The translations under genes and the position numbers were made by a program. The notes under the pieces were generated by a model, which did not search any database, was not told the DNA's origin, and worked only from the letters and a program-made list of their open reading frames with translations. A stretch of 64,000 nt of DNA from Thermacetogenium phaeum DSM 12270 (GTDB lineage: Bacteria; Bacillota; DSM-12270; Thermacetogeniales; Thermacetogeniaceae). This document shows, in pieces, positions 53,602-61,224 of the stretch; positions within the stretch are counted from its first letter, which is position 1; each line of letters starts with the position of its first letter. The stretch lies in the NCBI RefSeq assembly GCF_000305935.1, contig NC_018870.1:1482001-1546000 (forward strand), read 5' to 3'.

Positions 53602-55638
53602 TTAAAATGCCTGGCAAAGTTCGGTTCCATACTCTTCAGCAGCCTTCATATGAACCTTGAGCTTCCAGGCCCGGTACTCGAGCGCTGCCAGCAGTTTCTT
53701 CGCTGCCTCTTGAGGATCAGTTTCCAGGATGAAGTAGCCGCCGAAGACATCGTGGGCTATACAGGTGACAACACTCCACACCAAATTGCTGCCTTCCAAG
53801 GGAGGCATAGCACCAACATGGCAGGGAATGCCGCTAGCAACCACCCAGGTACCGATTGCAACAGCTTTCTCACTCATTCCCTCTGGAGCAGTAGCCACAA
53901 ACGGGACTTTAGGAACATCCACATTAAGCGCATTTGCCATTTCTGTCCAGAGATCGAGGATACGGCTGTTGTCCACACAGGAACCCATATGGAAGGCCAA
54001 CGGTAATTTATCTGAAAGCTTATCCTTATTAGCCTCGTAAAGCCTGTCGATAAACCTCTTCAGACCAGGTCCTGCATATTTCTCAACCGCTTCATAGTTC
54101 AACAGACCATGCTTGGCAGCAGCCTGCATCACACATCCGGTACCGACCATGAAGACATTGTTTTTGGCCAGCTCTTTAACAATCTCGGTATGATTCTTCT
54201 CGTATACTGCCTCCAGGTTGTTGCACCCGGCCAGTGCACAAACACCGGCAATTTCCCCATTAATAATGGCATCCGTGAGAACCTTGATGGGATTGTCCGG
54301 GTTAATAGCTGCAAAGAGATCTAATAACGCTTCCAGGCTGAAACCAGCCATTAACTTGTTTTTAAACTGCGGAATCCTTACAGGCCGCCCAGTATTCTTG
54401 CGGTCTTTATATGCTTCTATGGCCAATCTGATAATGGCCTCTGCACTCTTCTTGGCCTTAGAGTCTTCAAAAGAAAAGTGGTAGGAACCAGGAATCTTAG
54501 ATATCGACATCGTCGTTACCAGCTTGGTATTAAAGCACTCACAAACATTGCGCAGTCCGGGCATGATACACTGCACGTCAACGACCATGACATCGATGGC
54601 ACCTGTTGCTATGGCCAGCTCCTGGGCCATGTAACTGGTAGCGATGGGGACCCCATTGCGCATCAGGACCTCGTTTCCGGTGCAGCAAATACCAGAAATT
54701 CCGATTCCCTTGGCACCAGCAGCCTTAGCCTCTTCCTCGAGCTCCCTCGCGGTATCTACAACCATCTGGCTCAGTACAGGGTTGTGGCCGTGAACGATGA
54801 TGTTCACCTTATCCGGATCGATGACGCCCAGGTTGGCCTCACTCATGACAGGCTTAGGCGTACCGAAGAGAATATCCGAAATATCCGTGGAAATATGCTC
54901 TCCTGTTACGTCAGCGAGAGAACACTTAATTCCGCCAAAAATCAAGTTAACGGGATCGGCATCGACACCCACATGCGTACGGTGCATAACCTCAACAACT
55001 TCACGATCAATAGCCCTGGGCATCGTGTCAGTTTCTTCATACTTTTTAATTCGCTTTTCACAAATGTTGGCTTTCAAGAATTTACAGCCCTCAGAAGTAT
55101 GGCGCCCATAGTCCTCAAAGGCAACTTCTGCAACTTCTTTAGCAAGATCCAGATCGGATTTGCCTTCGATTTCCAGGCCGATTTTCTTGGCAACGCGGCG
55201 CAGCTTATCGGGATCCCTGACTTCGTAATCAGGGGCATGCCCTTCAGCCAAATGATAAAGGACTTCGACGAGCTCTCGTCCGTGGTCGGAGTGCGCGGAG
55301 CAACCGCCGGCCATCATTCTGATGGCATTACGAGCCACGATAGTATAGTCTCTGGCGCCGCAAATACCCATGCTGCCGGGCCCTTCCACGCCCTTTATCC
55401 GGCAGGGACCGGCAAAGCAGATGCGGCAGCAAATACCCTGATAGCCAAAAGCACACTGCGGTTGTTGGGCAGACCAGCGGTCAAACGCCGTGATGATGTT
55501 GTTTTCCTTGGTATACTCCAAAATTTCCAACGCCGCTGGATCCACCGTGCGCATTATGTTCTTCGGTTCTTTAATTCTGTTCTTCCGGTCCACCGACGGT
55601 TTGGAATTCTGTAAAGAGGTATCCCTAAATCTCGGCAT
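53602..55638 (-). CDS. acsA: Carbon monoxide dehydrogenase AcsA (CooS-type beta subunit)
   Basis: This is the Ni-Fe-S enzyme that reduces CO2 to CO for AcsB. The B and D cluster ligands lie in Cys62, Cys70, Cys71, Cys74, Cys79 and Cys93 (CAFGYQGICCRICFAGPC, GSMGICGARD). Further motifs include NIIVHGHNPVLS (C-cluster His), GISGICCTGNEVLMR, GVCALAGCNN, FMVGTGCVMQAA and FHMGSCVDNSRI. The length of 678 residues fits the acetogen group. ATG 55638 follows AAAAGGGGG. It lies 85 bp after the cooC gene. Confidence 0.97.
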   Translation of the reverse strand: MPRFRDTSLQNSKPSVDRKNRIKEPKNIMRTVDPAALEILEYTKENNIITAFDRWSAQQPQCAFGYQGICCRICFAGPCRIKGVEGPGSMGICGARDYTIVARNAIRMMAGGCSAHSDHGRELVEVLYHLAEGHAPDYEVRDPDKLRRVAKKIGLEIEGKSDLDLAKEVAEVAFEDYGRHTSEGCKFLKANICEKRIKKYEETDTMPRAIDREVVEVMHRTHVGVDADPVNLIFGGIKCSLADVTGEHISTDISDILFGTPKPVMSEANLGVIDPDKVNIIVHGHNPVLSQMVVDTARELEEEAKAAGAKGIGISGICCTGNEVLMRNGVPIATSYMAQELAIATGAIDVMVVDVQCIMPGLRNVCECFNTKLVTTMSISKIPGSYHFSFEDSKAKKSAEAIIRLAIEAYKDRKNTGRPVRIPQFKNKLMAGFSLEALLDLFAAINPDNPIKVLTDAIINGEIAGVCALAGCNNLEAVYEKNHTEIVKELAKNNVFMVGTGCVMQAAAKHGLLNYEAVEKYAGPGLKRFIDRLYEANKDKLSDKLPLAFHMGSCVDNSRILDLWTEMANALNVDVPKVPFVATAPEGMSEKAVAIGTWVVASGIPCHVGAMPPLEGSNLVWSVVTCIAHDVFGGYFILETDPQEAAKKLLAALEYRAWKLKVHMKAAEEYGTELCQAF

Positions 55639-55723
55639 ACATTTAACCCCCTTTTAATTAAGGTCAAAACAAACCTCAAATCAACCAGGAACCCGAATTT
55701 CCTTGCGACCTCCACAAGGCTCC

Positions 55724-56509
55724 TCAACTCTTTGCAGCTGTACCCGCTTCAACATCACCCCCTCTAATCAGGTTAAAGATATTACTGACTGAATTAATAA
55801 GTATTTCCTCCATCTCTCTGGGCTCGTCGAGCATCGACTTCTCCCAGAGCTCATCATTGTATTGCATCACACCCAATAATTCATCTTTATCAAAAGAAGA
55901 CATTAAAAATTCTTTCTCCCGGCTGTTGCGGACCTTGTTGCCTACTATTCGTATTTTGGGAACGCCTATTTCTCTTGCCAGCTTTTGGATCACCCGCGCT
56001 GTCTCCACGCTGACCCTTGTCGGCTCGGTGACAATCAGCATCAGGTCTACTCCCCGAGCAGTGCCGCGGGTTAGGTGTTCAATACCTGCGCCGAAATCGA
56101 GGATAACCACATCATGATTGCCGAGAAGGAGAGAATTCACAACAGCATTAAGGAAGGAGTTCTCAGGGCAGTAACAGGCAGTCCCTGCCTGTTTGTAACC
56201 GCCCATGCGGAGCAGTTTGATATTGCTGAGGTCGATGGAATATTTGTCAAGAACGTCATCAACTTGAGGATTGAGGATATAGAATGCTCCTCCCGCTCCC
56301 GTCCGCTCCTTTATCAATTCTTTCATTTCTATCAGCGGTGGCTGAGCGGCAAGTTGCTCTTCAGGTACTCCCAGAGTGGTTCCCAGGCTGATATCGGGAT
56401 CGGCGTCAACTGCGTATACCTGATAACCACAGCGGGCAAAGTGCTTCGCCAGTCCGGCGGCAAGGGTGGTTTTTCCGACTCCTCCCTTGCCTGTAACGGC
56501 TATCTTCAC
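55724..56509 (-). CDS. cooC: CooC-type nickel-insertion ATPase heading the acs operon (261 aa)
   Basis: MinD-type ATPase with deviant Walker A (TGKGGVGKTTLAA), DADPDISLG and the CYC metal motif in AGTACYCPENSFL. CooC proteins insert nickel into the C-cluster of CODH. The GTG start at 56509 follows AAAGGGAG. It is the first gene of a run of eleven same-strand genes ending at 42537. Its paralogue between acsC and acsD shares the motifs but is clearly distinct, so one may serve AcsA and the other AcsB. Confidence 0.92.
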   Translation of the reverse strand: MKIAVTGKGGVGKTTLAAGLAKHFARCGYQVYAVDADPDISLGTTLGVPEEQLAAQPPLIEMKELIKERTGAGGAFYILNPQVDDVLDKYSIDLSNIKLLRMGGYKQAGTACYCPENSFLNAVVNSLLLGNHDVVILDFGAGIEHLTRGTARGVDLMLIVTEPTRVSVETARVIQKLAREIGVPKIRIVGNKVRNSREKEFLMSSFDKDELLGVMQYNDELWEKSMLDEPREMEEILINSVSNIFNLIRGGDVEAGTAAKS

Positions 56510-56829
56510 GACAACACTCCCTTTCTAAATAAACAGCAGTGCAACCGGACATTTTGCTACTGTCTTTTGAGTGGCCCCCTTTTGATTGCCCCCTGGGATC
56601 ACGAATCAGTTGTTTTGGTCATTGATACCCACTAAAAACGCCATTATTTGTGTTCTACACAGCCTCTTAAAATCCTCCTTTAAATGCTCAAAAAGCAAAT
56701 CACTTTTGCTCAGCACTTATAAGCGAAATGAACGCGCGCACAAAAAGAAGGCCGTAGGACTTTAAAATGTATATTCGCTAAAGGATGAAAATTTCCTTCT
56801 TAGGCTAAAAATATTCTCCAACCTGAACA
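56510..56829. other. Upstream region of the acs operon, no gene
   Basis: This 320-bp AT-rich stretch contains no convincing open frame. It should hold the promoter of the 14-kb operon; I see no textbook -35/-10 pair. Two adjacent near-identical 15-16 bp direct repeats lie 55-85 bp before the cooC start. Confidence 0.6.
56564..56593 (-). repeat. Two adjacent direct repeats upstream of cooC
   Basis: On the plus strand CTTTTGAGTGGCCCCC (56564-56579) is followed at once by CTTTTGATTGCCCCC (56579-56593). The spacing of 15 bp and the position suggest a possible activator site, but it could be chance duplication. Confidence 0.45.
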
Positions 56830-58506
56830 TTAATTTCTTAATAAAATGGTTATCATCAACAACAGCGAAGTTAGAAGGGCCGCCCCGAAGATGATCTCGG
56901 AGAGGTGGAAGCGAACAAAAAAAGATGAAGGGTTACTGCTTACCAGAATGGCGCCAGCAATGAGGAGGCTCGAAAGAATCATGCTCAGCGCCAGCTGGTG
57001 TATCCCCCTTCTCAGTTGATTAACCGCAAAGGGCAACTCCCGGTTTTCTACAGAAATGACAAATCGACCGCTCCTCATCTTTTCGATAACCTCTTCTGCC
57101 AAAGCAGGAAGATGAGCAAAACCGCTAGCGGTTTGAGCAAGATTTTGCCTGATTATATGGAGAAGCCGACGGGGATCATAACGGTGCAAAATGACGCGTC
57201 TGGCGAATGGTTCGGCTATTTCTACCAGGCTGATGTCGGGCGCCAGTTCCCTTATCGTACCCTCCAGAGTAACCAGCGCCTTAACCGCCATCACGAAGTC
57301 GGACGGCGCCTGAATCTGATGTCGCCAGGCGACTTCCATAAGTTCTTGAATAGATACACCGACCTGGATCTCACTTAAAGGCATACCGTAATACTTTCGT
57401 TCCAGCCTGCTTATATCACGTCGCAATCCTGACAGATCCGGTTGCTTGTTGGCCATCCCGATCCTTAAGATTCCTCTTAGAACCCCGTCGATATCATGGC
57501 GGGCGAGGGCCAGCACTAAGTCGGCGGCTTTTTCGCGCAGCTCCTCATCGAGGTGACCAACCTGCCCGAAATCGAGAAAAACTATTTTATTCCCCGGAAG
57601 TATGGCGAGGTTTCCGGGATGAGGATCGCTGTGAAAGAAGCCGTCAATATATATTTGCTTAATGATGGAATCGACCAGGGTTTGGGCGATGAATCGAGGA
57701 TCAAAACCTGCATCAAGCAGTTCCTTCCGGTTGGTTATCTTGCGCCCCTTTACATACTCAAGCACCAGCACCCGCTCTGTTGTGTAATCCCAGAAAACTT
57801 TGGGTATATAGACATGCGGGTCCTCTTGCATATTCTTTTTTAAGATTTCGGCATTGCGCCCTTCCAGGGTAAAGTCCAACTCCTCCAAAAGGGTGTTTCG
57901 AAATTCCGCCACCATTCCGGCGATATTATAAATTCTTCCCACTCGGGTACGGTGCTCCACAATTTTAGCAATATCTTCAAGAATCTCCAAATCAACACGG
58001 ATCATCCGGGCAACCCCGGGACGACGAATTTTAACGACAACGGCCTGTCCGTCCGGCAGTGTTGCCCGGTGGACCTGGCCGATAGATGCCGACGCCAGTG
58101 CTTGGGGTTCAAACCCGGCGAATATTTCGTTAATCGGGCGCCCGAATTCCTCCACAATAAGTTTCTCCACCTCTTCCGAGGAGAGAGGCGGTACATGATC
58201 CTGGAGCTTGGACAGTTCTTGTAGGTACTCCGCAGGCAGGAGATCGGCTCTTGTACTGAGCAACTGGCCGAGCTTGATAAATGTCGGCCCCAATTCGCCT
58301 AACACCCTTGCTACCCGCTGCGGCAGGTTGGCAAGTTCATCTTTCCCGGGGGCAACGGCTTTTTTTAAACGGCGATGCAGCGGCAAACCGGGGAGATCAA
58401 GCCTTTCAACAACAAAGCTAAATCCATTTCTGATCAGGACGCTTAATATTTCCTGGTAGCGGTGCCAGTGTCGGTAGTGATACAACAGTCCCCTGCTTCT
58501 AATCAT
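56830..58506 (-). CDS. UbiB/ABC1 family atypical kinase (558 aa)
   Basis: Family motifs are intact: TFIKLGQLLSTRADLLP, the Ala-rich loop ASIGQVHRA, catalytic Lys in VVVKIRRPG, DPHPGNLAI and FLDFGQVGHL. Two hydrophobic helices close the protein (LSMILSSLLIAGAILV, IIFGAALLTSLLLMITI). UbiB-like ATPases support isoprenoid or quinone metabolism in other bacteria; a role in a strict anaerobe is not known. The gene follows degV after 15 bp and is divergent from nothing nearby. Confidence 0.88.
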   Translation of the reverse strand: MIRSRGLLYHYRHWHRYQEILSVLIRNGFSFVVERLDLPGLPLHRRLKKAVAPGKDELANLPQRVARVLGELGPTFIKLGQLLSTRADLLPAEYLQELSKLQDHVPPLSSEEVEKLIVEEFGRPINEIFAGFEPQALASASIGQVHRATLPDGQAVVVKIRRPGVARMIRVDLEILEDIAKIVEHRTRVGRIYNIAGMVAEFRNTLLEELDFTLEGRNAEILKKNMQEDPHVYIPKVFWDYTTERVLVLEYVKGRKITNRKELLDAGFDPRFIAQTLVDSIIKQIYIDGFFHSDPHPGNLAILPGNKIVFLDFGQVGHLDEELREKAADLVLALARHDIDGVLRGILRIGMANKQPDLSGLRRDISRLERKYYGMPLSEIQVGVSIQELMEVAWRHQIQAPSDFVMAVKALVTLEGTIRELAPDISLVEIAEPFARRVILHRYDPRRLLHIIRQNLAQTASGFAHLPALAEEVIEKMRSGRFVISVENRELPFAVNQLRRGIHQLALSMILSSLLIAGAILVSSNPSSFFVRFHLSEIIFGAALLTSLLLMITILLRN

Positions 58507-58521
58507 TTGGGGATGCTCCCT

Positions 58522-59421
58522 TCACCTGCCCACAGATTCCTGTAACAAACTTTTATGCTGCCGCTTCACAGGGTAGAAGTATAAGCCTACCGTACCGGGA
58601 CCGATATGCGCACCGATGACAGGCCCCACCGGGCAGTAATCCGGGCGACAATCGGGCAGAAGATTTTGGACCCGGCGCATTAAATCTTGCCCCAAATTTT
58701 CCGCCCCCACATGAACAACAGCAACCTCCAGATCGGGGCATGTACGGTAATCCCTTTCCAACTCCTCAAGGATCCTCTGTAACCCCTTCTCCCTCGTCCG
58801 CACTTTTTCATATACATCAATAATGCAGTTCCTCTCTTTATTAAAAAAGAGGATAGGCCTGATCTGTAGCAGTGTTCCGATAAGAGCCGCAGCGCCTCCG
58901 ATCCTCCCTCCCCGCCGCAGGTATTCCAGGGTTTCCGGCAAAAAGTAGAGCTTCTGGTTATCAACGATGTAGTTGATGATTTCCAGAACTTTATCTTTTT
59001 CCAACCCCGCATCTGCTGCCCGCACCGCCGCTTTGAGTATCATGTAGATGGCAACTGCAGTGGCATTGGAGTCAACAACCGTTATATCCAGTTCCGGCAG
59101 CATTGCCGCAGCAGAGCGCGCCGATTTTATCGTTCCGCTGATCCCTTCGGTGATGTGGACTGAAATAATGCTTTCCACCTTTTCCCCCAGCTTTTGATAG
59201 ACATTCAGAAAATCGCCTATTGACGGCTGGGAGGTGGTCGGGAGAGTGGAGGCCTGACGAAGCCTTTTATAAAATCCGTCAAAATCATCGAATAAGTCCA
59301 CTTCGGGATAACTCTCTTCTTCAAAATTAATGGTCAGAGAAACCACTTCGATCTGATGTTGTTCCTTGAAAGCAGGGGGGAGGTATGCCGTACTGTCAGT
59401 AACAAATCCGATCTTTTTCAT
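58522..59421 (-). CDS. DegV-family fatty-acid-binding protein (299 aa)
   Basis: It starts KKIGFVTDSTAYLPP and has TLPTTSQPSIGDFLNVYQKL, SVHITEGISGTIKSA and VVDSNATAVA, then GRIGGAAALIGTLLQIRPIL: all DegV signatures around the fatty-acid pocket. DegV (FakB-like) proteins present fatty acids to a kinase for phospholipid synthesis. No fakA is adjacent. The ATG follows AAGAGGTGGG. It is co-transcribed with the UbiB-like gene. Confidence 0.9.
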   Translation of the reverse strand: MKKIGFVTDSTAYLPPAFKEQHQIEVVSLTINFEEESYPEVDLFDDFDGFYKRLRQASTLPTTSQPSIGDFLNVYQKLGEKVESIISVHITEGISGTIKSARSAAAMLPELDITVVDSNATAVAIYMILKAAVRAADAGLEKDKVLEIINYIVDNQKLYFLPETLEYLRRGGRIGGAAALIGTLLQIRPILFFNKERNCIIDVYEKVRTREKGLQRILEELERDYRTCPDLEVAVVHVGAENLGQDLMRRVQNLLPDCRPDYCPVGPVIGAHIGPGTVGLYFYPVKRQHKSLLQESVGR

Positions 59422-59690
59422 GACCCACCTCTTAAGATTATTAGTCCTGTTTTAAAGTTTATTATAGCATTATAAACAGAATTTTACATGCATAGCCCCG
59501 GTTTCATTGTCCGGTAATTGCTGATCAGTATCAAATCCCCAAAACCACAATCAGAGAAAACAGATCATTCCAGCCGCCGGCTCTGATGGGGGCTCAGATC
59601 TGCCTGCAGCTTCCCCTCCCTGGGCGCTACCTGCCCTCGGTGCGGCGCGGGCTCAGCCGGTAAAATGCCCGCAGTGCGGTGCAGCAACAA

Positions 59691-59765
59691 ACCGGCACCT
59701 CCCATGCCGCAGGGGATGCGGAGGTGTCATAGCGGCCTCCGCAGGCCGGATAGAGGAGTGCCGGT
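59691..59765. other. Possible three-way-junction structure in the GC-rich gap
   Basis: ACCGGCAC (59691-59698) can pair with GTGCCGGT (59758-59765). Inside lie CGGCCT/AGGCCG with loop CCGC (59733-59748) and an imperfect stem around 59699-59726 (CTCC-AT with AT-GGAG). The nested pairing is more than expected by chance. It matches no RNA family I know, and the strand is undecided. Confidence 0.4.
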
Positions 59766-59810
59766 GCCATCAAATTACATGCGGAATCGCTGTACCTTAC
59801 CGGCGGACCC

Positions 59811-59860
59811 GGAAAAAAGCCCGGCAGCTGCCATGGGGAAATCCCTGCAGCACCGGGCTC
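59811..59860 (-). terminator. Terminator of the 200-aa membrane-anchored protein gene
   Basis: On the minus strand AGCCCGGTGCTGC and GGCAGCTGCCGGGC form a long stem with small internal loops, followed by TTTTTTCC. It lies about 65 bp after the stop. Confidence 0.85.
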
Positions 59861-59925
59861 AATCCTCCTGCTCCCCATATAAACGAATTGGTGAATTATA
59901 TTCCGCTAAAGACACCCAGTAAAAT

Positions 59926-60528
59926 TTACTCCGGTGGGCTGCCGACTTTTTTAAGGAGTATTGTTTTGCGTGTTTCGTCGTTATAGGGATAGCTATCGGG
60001 CATAAAGTATATATTATTCTTGGGTATGACGATCAACAGAGTTCCCGGCACATCCAGAGGTTCATTTCGAATGACCACCATTTCCTCGATAAGACCGGAT
60101 GCAGCTGCAATATCTTTTTCCCGAAAGAGCGTGTTTTGGACAAAGATAAAAGGGCATCCCCGGTATCTTGCGAAATCCCCCGGAGCAATCGAGGCAAACC
60201 TTTTCCCCTGGGTGCCAGGAAAATAGACTCCGATCATTCCGTTCTCTTCTTCCTTGAAATAGCCCTCTTTTACAATTCCCTTCCCGGTGGTGGGCGTGAT
60301 GTTTTTCTTCTTAATGTCGGGAAAGTGCAACACAATTTTTACCCCGTTTTTGGCCGGTTCCGCGCGCACGTACAGATCCAGCGTCCCTTTTTCCTCCTTG
60401 GGTTCCTCCTTGGGTTCCCCAGGCAGCTGCCGCACCGCAGGAAAAATTGCCAGGAAAACCAGCACCGAAACAACGACCGAAACAATAGCTGAACACAAGA
60501 CAACTTTCAGCCAATCTGCTTTCTTCAA
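59926..60528 (-). CDS. Membrane-anchored hypothetical protein (200 aa)
   Basis: The N-terminal helix (VVLCSAIVSVVVSVLVFLAIF) anchors the protein; an acidic spacer follows (EPKEEPKEEKGTLDLYV) and then an extracellular beta-rich domain of about 140 residues (VKIVLHFPDIKKKNITPTTG, MIGVYFPGTQGKRFASIAPG). No family is recognised. It is monocistronic with its own terminator. Confidence 0.6.
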   Translation of the reverse strand: MKKADWLKVVLCSAIVSVVVSVLVFLAIFPAVRQLPGEPKEEPKEEKGTLDLYVRAEPAKNGVKIVLHFPDIKKKNITPTTGKGIVKEGYFKEEENGMIGVYFPGTQGKRFASIAPGDFARYRGCPFIFVQNTLFREKDIAAASGLIEEMVVIRNEPLDVPGTLLIVIPKNNIYFMPDSYPYNDETRKTILLKKVGSPPE

Positions 60529-61035
60529 GGCTCCAGAACTCCTTTCTTATGATATCCCTCTTGGTTTCTCTCATCATCTGGGTGTTGCTCTTTGCAAACT
60601 GGTATCAGTTGCCATCATTAGCATATCAAAGGGGATAAGGAAAAACAAGGGTCGATTTTAAGATATCTTTTGTCGAAATTATTTTGAACAGTAAGATTTC
60701 TTCCTGCCGTGTTGCATTTGGGAAAAAGACACTGCTAAGAGGGGAAAAATCGACTGTTGATATTTGGAAAGAAGCTGCTAACCCAAAGGTAGGGCAGGAA
60801 GGTTAGGCTATTCCTCTATTACTATGACCCTTGACCTTTATTACAGCCACTTAACCCGGCTTACAGGAAGCCTGGCAGGAATGTTGATGGCCTGTGAACA
60901 AAGAAAAAGCCCTGCAAAAGATACAAGGCAAAAAAATTAAGACACTACCATATCGCTTACCGGCAGACAGTGCGCTTTTTCCGGTTAAGTTTTCCCTTCA
61001 ATTGCAGTTAACTGCGCTACTGATAGGTGATAAAA
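60529..61035. other. Intergenic region, nothing recognised
   Basis: This 507-bp gap between the 200-aa protein gene and the tRNA-Leu terminator holds no convincing open frame and no clear RNA structure. It should include the promoter of the minus-strand gene at 60528. Confidence 0.55.
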
Positions 61036-61064
61036 GGCTTCCGCTTAAAACCCCGGAAGCCTTC
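61036..61064 (-). terminator. Terminator of tRNA-Leu
   Basis: AGGCTTCCG, a loop of ten bases and CGGAAGCCT followed by TTTTATC on the minus strand, 8 bp after the tRNA. Confidence 0.8.
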
Positions 61065-61071
61065 TCATTTC

Positions 61072-61159
61072 TGGTGCGGCTGAGAGGACTTGAACCTCCA
61101 CGGTCGCAATGACCACTAGAGCCTGAGTCTAGCGCGTCTGCCAATTCCGCCACAGCCGC
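61072..61159 (-). tRNA. tRNA-Leu (anticodon CAG), CCA encoded
   Basis: The 88-base class II tRNA has acceptor GCGGCTG/CAGCCGC, anticodon stem GCTAGA/TCTAGT with loop CTCAGGC (anticodon CAG), a long variable arm (GGTCATTGCGACC), T arm GGTTCAAGTCC and CCA. Confidence 0.95.
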
Positions 61160-61224
61160 TCAATTTCAGTAAACAAGATAACACGTTTATTTCCTGCTGT
61201 CAAGACCATCATCTGTTGTTTTTG

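Larger units (their letters stand above)
59422..59925. other. GC-rich intergenic region with hairpins, no gene
   Basis: No convincing coding frame spans this 504-bp gap. The part next to degV should hold its promoter. From about 59570 to 59870 the DNA is markedly richer in G and C than the flanks and full of complementary segments, ending in a strong terminator for the minus-strand gene upstream. Confidence 0.6.

Noticed and set aside
54478-55614. Long plus-strand open frame (378 codons) opposite acsA
   Set aside because: It is antisense to a fully conserved acsA gene, has no ribosome site and no protein likeness. It is a by-product of the codon use of acsA.
59570-59870. Cobalamin riboswitch, 6S RNA or RNase P RNA in the GC-rich gap
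   Set aside because: I looked for the B12 box, the 6S bubble and the conserved RNase P core sequences and found none.
60894-61112. Plus-strand open frame of 72 codons reaching into tRNA-Leu
   Set aside because: It overlaps the tRNA and its terminator, and its end is only the tRNA read as protein.
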